The notes below the pieces were generated by a model, which had not been told where the DNA came from, did no database searches, and saw only the letters and a list, made by a program, of their open reading frames with translations. A program made the position numbers and the translations under genes. DNA of 64,000 nt from Campylobacter majalis (GTDB lineage Bacteria; Campylobacterota; Campylobacteria; Campylobacterales; Campylobacteraceae): NCBI RefSeq assembly GCF_905120465.1, contig NZ_CAJHOF010000004.1, positions 62,001-126,000 of the forward strand. The letters run 5' to 3'. Shown here one piece after another: positions 16,965-26,570 of this stretch (positions within the stretch are counted from its first letter, which is position 1; each line of letters starts with the position of its first letter).

Positions 16965-19699
16965 AAAAAATTATACTATTAATAGCGATTTGCGTTAGTG
17001 CATTTGCACTTAGACAAGATCAAAACATGACACATGGGGTGCTTGAAAATGGCCTGGAGTATTTTATTAAGCAAAATACCAAGCCAAAGGGCATGGGACA
17101 TTTTTATCTTATTGTTAATGCTGGATCAACCGATGAGCTACCAAATGAACGTGGTTTGGCTCACTTTGTTGAACACATGGCATTTAATGGAAGCCGTGAT
17201 TTTGATAAAAATGAGCTCATTAAGACACTAGAGGGGCTTGGGGTGCGTTTTGGAGCGGATTTAAACGCACAAACTGGATACGATAGAACAAGCTATAACT
17301 TAGAAATTAAAATAAATGATGAGAATTTAAAAAGCGTATTTATGGTGTTTAATAACTGGATAGATGGCGTAAGCTTTGATGAAAACGAGCTAGAAAAAGA
17401 GCGTGGAGTTATCATGGCAGAAGAGAGACAACGAAATACCCCACAACGCAGACTTTTTGTAATGCAAGCTCAAAATTTATACAAAGATAGCATTTATGAT
17501 AACAAAATGCCAATTGGCGATATGGATATCATAAGAAACGTTGATGTCGATACAATTAAAGGGTTTTATGATAGGACTTATCAACCTAGAAATATGAAAT
17601 TTGTAGCAGTTGGAGACTTTGACGAGAAAAAAATACAAGCTATGGTAAAACAATATTTTTCATCAGCAAAAAACACAAACGACTATCAATCTCCTGATAA
17701 AACCATACCTATACAAAAAGGCTTTTCGCTATACAATTACGATACAAACGAAACAGCAACAAACAGCGTAAATGTCGTATATATAGACAAATACGAGCCA
17801 CGCACAAACCAAGCCGTAGCTAAAAAAATACTGCTTAACTCATATATTTCAAGCCTTATAAGGGCTTATTATGAGAAGCGGACAAATGACGCTAAAACAC
17901 TAACAAGCGTTGGCTTTTCTAGGCCAACAGTTGTTAATCAAATGACATTTTACACATTTAGCTCAAGTGTTGTAAATGATGATTTTAACCGCTCTATAAG
18001 CGAAATACAGGGCATTATAAAGGGTGTAAAAGAGCATGGATTTAGTCAAGATGATTTTGAAAATGCCAAAAAAACATTTTTATCATCAATAAAAGCAAGA
18101 TATAAAAACTCAAAAGATAAAAAATCTAAAAATTTAGCCGAAGCTATTGTCGCCACTTTAGAGAGCAAATCAACGATTTTAAGCGATGAGGACTTGTATG
18201 AACTTAGCAAAAAACAGCTAAATGAGATAACGCTTGATGATGTAAAGGCTGAGTTTGAACGCATTATAAATTTAGATGCAAATCAAGTAAGCATAATGAG
18301 CGCAAAGGGCATAAAAATCAGCGAAGATGAGTATAAAAATATAGCCAAAAATGCAGTAGCCTTTAATACAAACGAAAGCGGCAAAAAGCTACCTAAAACG
18401 CTAGTCAGCGAAGATATTAAACCTAAAAAAATCGTTAAAAAAGAGTATATAAAAGAGCAAGACATAAACGTCTATACCTTGCCAAATGGTGCCAAAGTCG
18501 TAACAAAAGAGTTAAATGCTACAAAAAACAATATATTATTTCAGGCTATATCAAGAGGTGGAGTATCGACACTAGACATCCCACGAACTGGCGTATATGC
18601 GACAAATTTATCAAATCAAAGCGGTGCAGGGGAGTTTGACAACTATGACATATCACGCATACTAAGTGGCAAAGTTGTAAGCTATGAAAAACGCATAGAG
18701 CAGCTCTCACAAGGATACTTTGGCTCATCAAGCACAGATGATTTTGTCTATTTGTTACACGCTATAAATTTAGAGTTTAACTCTCCACGCCTAGATGAAA
18801 ATGTGCTAAGTCGTATGAAAATAAGAGCAATAGATGGACTTAAAAAAAGCAAAGAACTACCAGAATACAAATATAACAAAGAGCTTGTAAAATTTATATA
18901 TAACGATCATCCAAGGATGAAAGAGGTCACTCAAGACGATATAAACGCACTTGAAATTTCAACTCTTCGCAAGATAGTAGATGAGAAATTTACAAATGCG
19001 GCTAATTATACATTTTTTATTGTAGGTGATTTTAAAAGCGAAAACATCGAGCCATTGATTGAAAAATATATAGCCACGCTACCAAGCAAAGCAGGGGGCG
19101 AAAATTTCAAAGATGATGGCGTAAGGACGTTAAATGGTGTGCATGAGTTTAGCAGAGAGTATCAAACATCAAAAAGAAGCGATGTCGTGATAAATTTTAA
19201 AAATGAAAATGCAAAATACTCAAAAACAGACAACTTAAAAATTCGTGCCTTAAACGCAGTGCTTAAAGCGATGTTGCGCGAAAATATACGCGAAGAAAAA
19301 GGGCAAACTTATGGTTTTGGCACAAATATAATGCTAAATAAGCACCCATACGAACACGCAAGTGCAAGCATAAGCTTTACATGCTCACCTGATGCCAAAG
19401 ATGAAATAATAAGCGAAATCAAGCGTATAATCAAAACTCTAAAAGAGCAGGGCAGCACAGAAATACACATCGACAATTTCAAACAAGCAAGTCTTGTGCA
19501 ACTACCAAAAAGCCTTATTTCTAGTGAGTTTTGGATGAGAAATTTAATAAGCCACTTCATATATGAAAATGACTTATTTGACAAAAAATGGTATGAAGAC
19601 ACACTAAAAAGCATCACAAATGATGACATAAAAGCTTTAGCTAACAAATATCTAAACGAAAAAGATCTCATCATCACATCAAACGACTTCAAGCAATAA
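16961..19699 (+). CDS. periplasmic M16 zinc protease (PqqL/FusC-like)
   Basis: This 912-residue peptidase has a signal peptide (cleavage near ALRQ) and two M16 halves. The inverse zinc motif HFVEH (His68, Glu71, His72) is intact in the first half, and a downstream Glu in ERGVIMAEE is the expected third ligand. The second half begins near residue 500 and lacks a zinc motif, as in other two-domain M16 enzymes. Relatives such as FusC and PqqL cleave a protein or siderophore-like cargo in the periplasm after import through a TonB receptor. It is the last gene of the operon and is closed by a strong hairpin. Confidence 0.9.
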   Translation: MKKIILLIAICVSAFALRQDQNMTHGVLENGLEYFIKQNTKPKGMGHFYLIVNAGSTDELPNERGLAHFVEHMAFNGSRDFDKNELIKTLEGLGVRFGADLNAQTGYDRTSYNLEIKINDENLKSVFMVFNNWIDGVSFDENELEKERGVIMAEERQRNTPQRRLFVMQAQNLYKDSIYDNKMPIGDMDIIRNVDVDTIKGFYDRTYQPRNMKFVAVGDFDEKKIQAMVKQYFSSAKNTNDYQSPDKTIPIQKGFSLYNYDTNETATNSVNVVYIDKYEPRTNQAVAKKILLNSYISSLIRAYYEKRTNDAKTLTSVGFSRPTVVNQMTFYTFSSSVVNDDFNRSISEIQGIIKGVKEHGFSQDDFENAKKTFLSSIKARYKNSKDKKSKNLAEAIVATLESKSTILSDEDLYELSKKQLNEITLDDVKAEFERIINLDANQVSIMSAKGIKISEDEYKNIAKNAVAFNTNESGKKLPKTLVSEDIKPKKIVKKEYIKEQDINVYTLPNGAKVVTKELNATKNNILFQAISRGGVSTLDIPRTGVYATNLSNQSGAGEFDNYDISRILSGKVVSYEKRIEQLSQGYFGSSSTDDFVYLLHAINLEFNSPRLDENVLSRMKIRAIDGLKKSKELPEYKYNKELVKFIYNDHPRMKEVTQDDINALEISTLRKIVDEKFTNAANYTFFIVGDFKSENIEPLIEKYIATLPSKAGGENFKDDGVRTLNGVHEFSREYQTSKRSDVVINFKNENAKYSKTDNLKIRALNAVLKAMLRENIREEKGQTYGFGTNIMLNKHPYEHASASISFTCSPDAKDEIISEIKRIIKTLKEQGSTEIHIDNFKQASLVQLPKSLISSEFWMRNLISHFIYENDLFDKKWYEDTLKSITNDDIKALANKYLNEKDLIITSNDFKQ

Positions 19700-19725
19700 A
19701 TTTACCCCTTATTGGGGTAAATTTA
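19697..19725 (+). terminator. terminator after M16 protease gene
   Basis: A perfect 12-base stem (TAAATTTACCCC / GGGGTAAATTTA) with a 5-base loop starts at the stop codon itself. There is little T tail, but the hairpin is strong for this genome. Confidence 0.75.
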
Positions 19726-19883
19726 AGCTTATTGTGTATTTATGATTGAAATATATGTAATGTTATAAAATTTAAAATAATAAAACAAATTTAAATTTAA
19801 AAATATAAAATTACACAAAACAATACCTATAAATACATCAAAATGATATTTATAATAAATAAAATTTAAACAGGAAACACAAA

Positions 19884-21449
19884 ATGCAACAAAGTCAAAA
19901 GCAACGAGATGAAATTCACAAAACCATTTGGAATATCGCTAATAAACTTCGCGGAAGCGTTACAGGTTGGGATTTTAAACAATATGTTTTAGGAACACTT
20001 TTTTATCGTTTTATATCTGAAAAATTTAGAAACTATATAAACGAACGCTATCAAGGCATAGAGAATTATGCAAATTTAGATGATGAAAAAATCAAACAAA
20101 TGCCACAAAACAACAAAACACAATTTATCAAGGAAATCGGCTTTTTTATGTATCCAAGCGAACTTTTTGAAAATGTCGCAAAAAATGCATATCAAATGAA
20201 AGAAAATTTAAACGAAAAACTTGAAAGCATATTTAAAAATATTGAAAATTCAGCCAAAGGTAGCCAAAGTGAAAATGATTTGAGTGGGCTTTTTGATGAT
20301 TTTGATATAAATAGCAAAAAGCTAGGCACAACAGTTATCGCCAGAAATGAAAAATTAGCCGACATTTTAATCGAAGTTGCAAAAATGAATTTTGATTTTA
20401 AAGATAACAAAATAGACGCTTTTGGCGATGCTTACGAGTTTTTGATGACTATGTATGCAAGTAACGCAGGTAAAAGTGGTGGAGAGTTTTTCACACCGCA
20501 AGAAGTTAGCGAACTTCTAACAAAAATCGTTGCAAACAAAAAAGACAAATTAAACAATATTTATGATCCAGCTTGTGGATCTGGCTCACTTCTTTTAAAA
20601 GCCATAAAAGTGCTTGGCAAGGACAAAGTAGGGGCGTTTTACGGACAAGAAATCGAGCTTACGACTTATAATCTATGCCGTATGAATATGTTTTTGCATG
20701 GGCTTGAATTTGATAAATTTGACATTATTCACGCAGATACATTATTGCACGCTTATCACAGCGATAAGAAATTCCAAGCCATTGTTTCAAATCCGCCGTA
20801 TTCTATCAAATGGAAAGGCGATGACGATCCGATTTTAATAAACGATGCTAGATTTAGCCCAGCCGGAATCCTAGCTCCCAAAAGCAAAGCTGATTTAGCA
20901 TTTGTTATGCATGCACTTTATCATCTTGCTAACAACGGCACCGCTGCAATAGTTATGTTTCCAGGCACCATGTATCGAAGTGGGGCAGAGCAGAAAATTC
21001 GCAAATATTTAGTAGAAAATGATTTTGTAGATTGCATTATAAATTTACCGCAAAATCTATTTTTTGGCACTTCTATCCAAACAAATATCTTAGTATTGAA
21101 AAAAAACAAAACAAACGGAAGCTGTGGAAATGTCCTTTTTATCAATGCTCAAAACGAATTTGAAAAATCCACAAACAACAACAAACTCACGCCAAATAAT
21201 ATTGATAAAATTATGCAAATTTACAAAGAGCGAAAAGAGGAGCAGTTTTTTAGCCGCAAAGTAGAAATTGCACAAATCAAAGAAAATGATTATAATCTCT
21301 CTGTTTCAAGCTATGTCGAACAAGAAGATAAAAGCGAAAAAATCGACATAAAAGAGCTAAATTTACAAATTTTAGCTATTGTGAAAAATCAGCAAATTTT
21401 GCGTTCGCAAATCGATAAAATCGTAGCGGATTTAGAAAGTGCAGTATGA
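19884..21449 (+). CDS. hsdM: type I restriction-modification DNA methyltransferase (HsdM)
   Basis: This 521-residue N6-adenine methyltransferase has an N-terminal helical HsdM domain (about 10-150), an AdoMet-binding loop DPACGSGSLL (228-237) and the catalytic NPPY (303-306). It should methylate adenine in a bipartite site, but the site-reading HsdS and the nuclease HsdR are not in the window. The stop overlaps the ATG of a rhuM-like remnant by 4 bases, the order seen in many Campylobacter type I loci (hsdM-accessory-hsdS-hsdR). The gene is probably the last intact part of a decayed system and may be inactive without HsdS. Confidence 0.92.
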   Translation: MQQSQKQRDEIHKTIWNIANKLRGSVTGWDFKQYVLGTLFYRFISEKFRNYINERYQGIENYANLDDEKIKQMPQNNKTQFIKEIGFFMYPSELFENVAKNAYQMKENLNEKLESIFKNIENSAKGSQSENDLSGLFDDFDINSKKLGTTVIARNEKLADILIEVAKMNFDFKDNKIDAFGDAYEFLMTMYASNAGKSGGEFFTPQEVSELLTKIVANKKDKLNNIYDPACGSGSLLLKAIKVLGKDKVGAFYGQEIELTTYNLCRMNMFLHGLEFDKFDIIHADTLLHAYHSDKKFQAIVSNPPYSIKWKGDDDPILINDARFSPAGILAPKSKADLAFVMHALYHLANNGTAAIVMFPGTMYRSGAEQKIRKYLVENDFVDCIINLPQNLFFGTSIQTNILVLKKNKTNGSCGNVLFINAQNEFEKSTNNNKLTPNNIDKIMQIYKERKEEQFFSRKVEIAQIKENDYNLSVSSYVEQEDKSEKIDIKELNLQILAIVKNQQILRSQIDKIVADLESAV

Positions 21450-21569
21450 AAAGTCAAATCATAATCTTTCAATCAGAAGATAAAAATATTTCAGTTGATG
21501 TTTTGTTTGAAAATGAAACTGTCTTGTTTAAATCAAAACTCATTTAAATCAAAAATTGCATCACACTAA
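21446..21569 (+). pseudogene. RhuM-family remnant after hsdM
   Basis: The ATG overlaps the hsdM stop (ATGA). Thirty-three codons read MKSQIIIFQSEDKNISVDV, then LFENETV, which matches the N-terminus of RhuM-family proteins often encoded inside type I restriction loci. The expected WLxQ that follows is lost. A one-base shift after about 21528 gives NQNSFKSKIASH, still RhuM-like, before a stop at 21567-21569. The rest of the gene is missing. Confidence 0.6.
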
Positions 21570-22090
21570 AATCTCATAAATATTTTTACAAAATCACAAA
21601 ATCAAGTTCAAATTTTATGATAAAAAGTAAAATACAAACTATTTTATATATTTTATATTGAAAACTATAATTTTCACATTTATATATTTAATCACACCAA
21701 TACTCTATTTATGTCATTAGATATAGCGGTAAAATCGATATTTGATTGATTTTACTTTTTGTGTGAAAAGTATTTATCCATATAAATTTACTTATTTTTA
21801 TCTGCAAGATTTCAAGTATAATTTTACTTTAATTTTTACATACAGTATTTTTTAATATATTTTTAAAAAATACTTGAATTTATATTTATTTAATTTTTAC
21901 TAATTAGCACTGCCCTGATTTAAAACAAAACCAAGCTTTGCTCGTTACTTTTTAATACCACACTCTTTAGTCATTAAAATTTATTTTTACATAAACTTTT
22001 CTCTAAAGATGAAGGCATGTTTTATGAATGCTTAAAAACACAGAACAAAGAAATAGTGCAAAACGGTGTAAATAAAAGAGTTTTAATATT
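21570..22090. other. gene-free decayed remainder of the restriction locus
   Basis: This AT-rich stretch of about 520 bases has no convincing gene. An open frame of 38 codons without a proper start (21978-22094, plus strand, ending in NGVNKRVLIF) could be the tail of a lost gene, perhaps the restriction subunit, but nothing identifies it. No hsdS- or hsdR-like motif was found. Confidence 0.4.
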
Positions 22091-22579
22091 TTAATGATTT
22101 AATTGTTTTCTATATTTTTTTGGGTATTCGTAGTATTTTAATTCAGTTTTATTATCGTTATTTATCCAGACAGAGCAAACCCCACCACTTAAAATGCCTT
22201 GCACTGCCACCTCGCATAAACATTCGCAAAGCCCTACTATATCGCTACTTTTAAGTATTATCATGATTGAATCATGTTTTGATTTTTTTAAAATATTTAA
22301 AATTTCGCATTTTTTTAGCACACAAATCATATTTTCATCAAAAAGCGTATTTATGGGCTTAATCTCGCATTTTTTTAAATTCATAGCCAAAATCAGCTGC
22401 TCTGCAGTCTCTTTGCAACAAATATTGTCGCTTGTATATATTATGCTTGGGTTGCATTTTTTTAGACTCAAAACATCAGCCATTATCTTGACATCACTTA
22501 TGCCTTGTTTGCTTAGTTTTTTGCCATTTTTATCTATTGTTTGGGCTTTTGCATGACGCATTAAGTATATATTTTTCAT
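22091..22579 (-). CDS. sixA: SixA-like histidine phosphatase
   Basis: This 162-residue histidine phosphatase has the catalytic motif LMRHAKA (Arg8-His9) at its start, the hallmark of SixA proteins, which remove phosphate from phosphohistidine in phosphorelay or PTS proteins. The protein looks complete. Its start overlaps the stop of the broken DUF455 gene (ATGA at 22576-22579), showing an old operon with the upstream genes. The substrate in this organism is unknown. Confidence 0.82.
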   Translation of the reverse strand: MKNIYLMRHAKAQTIDKNGKKLSKQGISDVKIMADVLSLKKCNPSIIYTSDNICCKETAEQLILAMNLKKCEIKPINTLFDENMICVLKKCEILNILKKSKHDSIMIILKSSDIVGLCECLCEVAVQGILSGGVCSVWINNDNKTELKYYEYPKKYRKQLNH

Positions 22580-23234
22580 ATTTTTGCTATCTGCTTTATC
22601 ATTAGTATTTCGTCTTTACTAAAACCAGCCTTTAGCCTATCTGTTTCATTTAGTTCGCGTGCGGTTTTAAACGAGTTTGGGTATAGTGTTTGTATGATTT
22701 TAATATACTCTTTATCATCAACGCCTTCACTATTGCATGCATATTTATACCATCTATCACCCTTTTTTTACGTGCGAAACTTCTTCATCTAAAATAATCT
22801 CAAGTGCCTTTATGAGCTTTGGATTGTCATTTTGTGCCTTTAGTTTTGTGATAATATGAGCATTTGCATCAAGTCCAATGGCGTATTTCATCATCAGCAA
22901 CCTCTAGCCAATCCTCATAATACTCACGTGGCATATCACTAAATCTATAGCATTCATCAAGTGCAATATCTATAGCACTAAATTCTATATGTGCTACAGA
23001 ATGTATAAAATGCAGCTGTTTTTGCTCTTTTGGTATTTTTTTGTTTAAATTTCGCATACTTACAACATTACAAAATTTAGCATAGCATGGAGCAACAAGC
23101 TCATTTGCTTTTGTTTTTCTGCTAAAGTTTATATTTTTATTGCTCTTAAAATCTGCATAAAATTCTTTGAAATTTAAAAATTTTTTATTAACATCACTCT
23201 CATTTATGATTTGTAAAATTTTATCAAAAAACAC
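22576..23234 (-). pseudogene. DUF455 ferritin-like protein, broken
   Basis: The N-terminal part (23234-22869; GTG start overlapping the upstream stop as TAGTG) reads like a DUF455/MiaE-like ferritin-fold protein, with HIEFSAIDIALDECYRF and YEDWLEVADDEIRH. The frame then fails: the segment that normally follows, ending in LVPRxLEAR, is missing (roughly 45-50 codons), and the text resumes in another frame at GLDANAHIITKLK. A second lesion, seven A instead of six (complement of 22753-22759), shifts the frame before GDRWYKYACNSEGVDD and the true C-terminus, which overlaps sixA. A deletion plus a homopolymer shift make this a real pseudogene. Confidence 0.8.
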
Positions 23235-23932
23235 TATCTTATCTCCGTTTTACCAAATCCAGCAAACCTATGTGAAGCAAGACAATGAGACATGCCTTTT
23301 TTGCATCTTACGATATAGTGATTGATTATTAAATTGCCTTTTTTGTGAGTATTTTTTTGATTTAAATCCATGTATCCTTTTTTGACCTTGCCATCTGCAT
23401 TATGCAAAAACTCAATCGAACCATTTTTATTTACTTTTGTGACAATACCAACATGAGTAATATTTTCTTTGTCTTTATTTTTTTTAACACCGCTTCCTAA
23501 GGTATTAGCAAAAAATACCAAATCGCCGACTGAAGCTGTATTTGTCATGATTAGTTTGTTGCTTTTTTTAAACATATTAAACATGGCTTTTGAGCGACGT
23601 CCGCTTTTATCGTAATGTTTTACTATCTCATTTACGTTAAGAATTTTGCCATCAAGTTCTTTATTAACATGCAAAATAAAACCAGAGCAATCTTTGCCAG
23701 TTTTTTTCCCAATATATCTATCAAATACTGCAAATTGGCTTATTAACTTGCTATCTTGTGTATCGTTTGTGTATGTTTGATTTGGTCTTACTGGCTCTGG
23801 TGCGATCTCACCAAAATCTCTACCAAAATCCACTCCATATTGTTGCTGCTTGTTTAAAATTTCATGCGTTTTATAAAAACATCCAGTAAAAAAACTTCCT
23901 ATTAATAATGTGAGTAAAATTTTGCCTTTCAT
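23234..23932 (-). CDS. NlpC/P60-family lipoprotein
   Basis: This 232-residue protein is exported as a lipoprotein: start ATG at 23932, hydrophobic stretch, then lipobox FFTGC with Cys18. I chose this start over the ATG 51 bases upstream because it places the signal peptide at the N-terminus and follows a GGAGAGG ribosome site. The C-terminal domain has the NlpC/P60 catalytic set: Cys in DCSGF, His in HVGIV and a third residue in HNADG. Such enzymes cleave peptidoglycan peptide stems. The gene is coupled to the broken DUF455 gene. Confidence 0.85.
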   Translation of the reverse strand: MKGKILLTLLIGSFFTGCFYKTHEILNKQQQYGVDFGRDFGEIAPEPVRPNQTYTNDTQDSKLISQFAVFDRYIGKKTGKDCSGFILHVNKELDGKILNVNEIVKHYDKSGRRSKAMFNMFKKSNKLIMTNTASVGDLVFFANTLGSGVKKNKDKENITHVGIVTKVNKNGSIEFLHNADGKVKKGYMDLNQKNTHKKGNLIINHYIVRCKKGMSHCLASHRFAGFGKTEIR

Positions 23933-24026
23933 ACCTCTCCAATCAAAAGCCGTTATTTTAGCAAAATTTTGATTTCTAAGCAAAAAACGACTATAATCGT
24001 TGCCATTTTAAAACAAAAGGTAAAAG

Positions 24027-25298
24027 ATGTATTATCTAAAAATCAATGGCAATAAAAAACTAAAAGGCGAAGTAAAAATAAGCGGAGCAAAAAACGCCGC
24101 CTTGCCACTAATTGCTATGACGTTGCTTGCAAAAAATAGCGTAAATTTAAACAATATACCAAACGTAGCAGATATAAAAACGTTAGCAAAATTACTACAA
24201 AATTTAGGTGCAAAAGTTGAGTTTATAAACGAGAATGAATTAAATATCGACACAAGTAAAGTGCATTCAACCATGGCTAATTACGATATAGTACGCAAAA
24301 TGAGGGCTTCAATACTTGTCTTAGGTCCCCTCCTTGCTCGTTTTGGGCATTGTGAGGTTAGTTTGCCAGGTGGCTGTGCAATTGGACAACGCCCGATTGA
24401 TTTGCATTTAAGTGCATTAGAAAAAATGGGAGCAACAATACAGATAAAAGACGGCTATGTCGTGGCTACAGTACCCAATGGCTTAAGTGGTGCAAAGATA
24501 GTTTTTGACAAAATAACAGTAACAGGCACTGAAAATATCGTGATGGCAGCGGCACTAGCACGTGGCACAACGCATATCATAAATGCAGCCAAAGAACCAG
24601 AAGTCGTGCAATTGTGCGAAATTTTAGCAGATTCTGGTGTCAAAATAGAAGGTATAGGCACAGATGAGCTTATTGTGCATGGAACTGATAAAAATCTACT
24701 TAAAATAAAAAGCTTTAGCGTCATACCAGATCGCATCGAGGCAGGGACATATCTGTGTGCTGGTGCTATCACAAACTCAAAAATTACAATAAAAAATGCT
24801 CAAGCAAAGCATCTACAAGCCGTTATTCACAAGCTTGAAAGTATGGGATTTGGTTTTGAAATTTCAAACAACGATATCACAATACTACCAGCACAAAAAA
24901 TCAAACCATGCGATATAGTGACGACTGAATATCCAGGCTTTCCAACTGATATGCAAGCACAGTTTATGGCATTGTCACTTGTTGCTCAAGGCGTTAGCAC
25001 GATAGATGAAAGATTGTTTGAAAATAGATTTATGCATGTTTCTGAATTGCTTCGCATGGGTGCTGATATCCGCTTAAATGGTCACATCGCTAGTGTAAAT
25101 GGAGGCAAGCAACTAAATGCAGCAGATGTCATGGCAACCGATCTTAGGGCAAGTTCGGCACTAATACTAGCAGCACTTGTTGCAAATGGCGAGAGTAGAA
25201 TTCATCGCATATATCATCTTGATCGTGGATATGAAAATTTAGAGCAAAAATTTCAAGCCATAGGTGCAGATATTACAAGATTAAAGGAAGAGCAGTGA
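24027..25298 (+). CDS. murA: MurA, UDP-GlcNAc enolpyruvyl transferase
   Basis: MurA (423 residues) joins enolpyruvate from PEP to UDP-GlcNAc, the first committed step of peptidoglycan synthesis. The active-site loop [13 protein letters not shown] has Cys117, the residue attacked by fosfomycin. The N-terminal [11 protein letters not shown] is also typical. Its stop overlaps the GTG start of moeA by 4 bases. It is read divergently from the NlpC lipoprotein gene. Confidence 0.97.
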   Translation: MYYLKINGNKKLKGEVKISGAKNAALPLIAMTLLAKNSVNLNNIPNVADIKTLAKLLQNLGAKVEFINENELNIDTSKVHSTMANYDIVRKMRASILVLGPLLARFGHCEVSLPGGCAIGQRPIDLHLSALEKMGATIQIKDGYVVATVPNGLSGAKIVFDKITVTGTENIVMAAALARGTTHIINAAKEPEVVQLCEILADSGVKIEGIGTDELIVHGTDKNLLKIKSFSVIPDRIEAGTYLCAGAITNSKITIKNAQAKHLQAVIHKLESMGFGFEISNNDITILPAQKIKPCDIVTTEYPGFPTDMQAQFMALSLVAQGVSTIDERLFENRFMHVSELLRMGADIRLNGHIASVNGGKQLNAADVMATDLRASSALILAALVANGESRIHRIYHLDRGYENLEQKFQAIGADITRLKEEQ

Positions 25299-26452
25299 GT
25301 GTAAGCGAGGCATTAAACAAACTTATGGATGAGACTATATCTTTATCAAATGAATATATAAGCGTATCAAAAGCACTTGGTAGGGTTTGCGTAGATGATA
25401 TCTTGGCGGTTAAAGACTTACCGTGTTTTGACAACTCAGCCTTGGATGGATATGCAATAAAATACGACAAACAAGAAGATGGCTACGTAGTAATTGGCGA
25501 AAGCTTTGCAGGGGATAAGACGCAGCTAAGCATAAAAGAAAACGAATGTGTAAAAATAATGACAGGGGCTAAATTTCCGCTTGGTGCAGATACTGTGCTA
25601 CGTCTTGAAGATTCTGAGATTAAAAATGGCAAAATTTATCCGATAAAAGCATTTAAAAAGGGTGACGCACATAGATTAAAAGGCGAAGAAGTAAAAATAA
25701 ATGATATTTTAATAGCCAAGCACACTACCCTAACCCCAGCACACATTATGATGCTAAATGCTCAAGGAATAACCCACATAAACGTTAAATCACGCCCAAA
25801 AATTGCAATTTTTTCTAGTGGAGACGAAGTGCGTGAGCCGTGGAATTACGCAAATGATGATAAGATATATAATGCAAATTCTGGAGGTATAGCCGCCCTG
25901 CTTTTAAGCCAAAATTACAAAAGTTCGTATCTTGGAATTATTAAAGATGATCTAAATCAAACCATAAAATCAATATCAAACGCACAAAATTACGACGTTA
26001 TTATATGTTCTGGTGGAGCAAGTAAGGGCGAAGCAGACTATATGAAAAAGGCTCTTCTTGCTCTTGGGTATAGTGAAATTTTCGATCATATCAAAATACG
26101 TCCTGGTGCACCAACAAAAGCATATGTGAAAGATAAAAAAATTGTTTTTATCTTGCCTGGTAACCCAATGGCGGCATTTTTAATGACTTTTTTTGTTGTT
26201 TTACCATTTTTAAACAACAAAGAACATGAAAAATTTCAAGCAATATTACAAAATGACATAAAGGTAAAATCAGGCAGACAAAATGTGGTTTTAGGAAATT
26301 ATAAAGATGGCAAATTTTATATTTATAATGAAAACAACTACGGCTCAGGCATGATTACGCCACTTATGAAATCAAACGCTATTTTATTAACTGAATGTGA
26401 AATTTCAGACATAAAATCTGGCGAAATTATAAAAATTTATAGGATTTCTTGA
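25295..26452 (+). CDS. moeA: MoeA, molybdopterin molybdotransferase
   Basis: MoeA (385 residues) inserts molybdate into adenylated molybdopterin in molybdenum cofactor synthesis. Diagnostic stretches are [11 protein letters not shown] near the N-terminus, [12 protein letters not shown] in the MoCF domain, and [10 protein letters not shown]. It starts with GTG inside the murA stop (GTGA). Its stop codon overlaps the -35 box of the tRNA-Gly promoter. Confidence 0.95.
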   Translation: MSVSEALNKLMDETISLSNEYISVSKALGRVCVDDILAVKDLPCFDNSALDGYAIKYDKQEDGYVVIGESFAGDKTQLSIKENECVKIMTGAKFPLGADTVLRLEDSEIKNGKIYPIKAFKKGDAHRLKGEEVKINDILIAKHTTLTPAHIMMLNAQGITHINVKSRPKIAIFSSGDEVREPWNYANDDKIYNANSGGIAALLLSQNYKSSYLGIIKDDLNQTIKSISNAQNYDVIICSGGASKGEADYMKKALLALGYSEIFDHIKIRPGAPTKAYVKDKKIVFILPGNPMAAFLMTFFVVLPFLNNKEHEKFQAILQNDIKVKSGRQNVVLGNYKDGKFYIYNENNYGSGMITPLMKSNAILLTECEISDIKSGEIIKIYRIS

Positions 26453-26477
26453 CAAATGAAAAAAGTTTTGCTAGAAT
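26449..26477 (+). promoter_or_regulatory. strong sigma-70 promoter of tRNA-Gly
   Basis: TTGACA (26449-26454), a 17-base spacer and TAGAAT (26472-26477) form a near-consensus promoter with transcription expected to start around 26484, 12 bases before the tRNA. A clear -35 box is unusual in Campylobacter, where most promoters lack one. The only ATG in frame with flgA upstream of the tRNA (26456) lies inside the spacer and so would not be on this transcript. Confidence 0.75.
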
Positions 26478-26495
26478 GCCGACTTCAATTTCATT

Positions 26496-26570
26496 GCGGG
26501 AATAGCTCAGGGGTAGAGCATAACCTTGCCAAGGTTAGGGTCGCGAGTTCGAATCTCGTTTCCCGCTCCA
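26496..26570 (+). tRNA. tRNA-Gly (GCC)
   Basis: This 75-base tRNA includes an encoded CCA. The acceptor stem GCGGGAA pairs with TTCCCGC; the D arm is GCTC-AGGGGTA-GAGC; the anticodon stem ACCTT/AAGGT carries GCC at 26528-26530; the T arm GCGAG-TTCGAAT-CTCGT is standard. The last A of CCA is also the first base of the candidate flgA start codon. Confidence 0.97.

Noticed and set aside
21978-22094. 38-codon open frame as a real small gene
   Set aside because: It has no start codon at its beginning, no ribosome site, and runs into sixA on the other strand; kept only as a possible relic.
26456-26569. ATG 26456 as the start of flgA, giving a protein through the tRNA
   Set aside because: The ATG lies between the -35 and -10 boxes of the tRNA promoter and the encoded residues are the tRNA sequence itself; it would only be on a read-through message from moeA.
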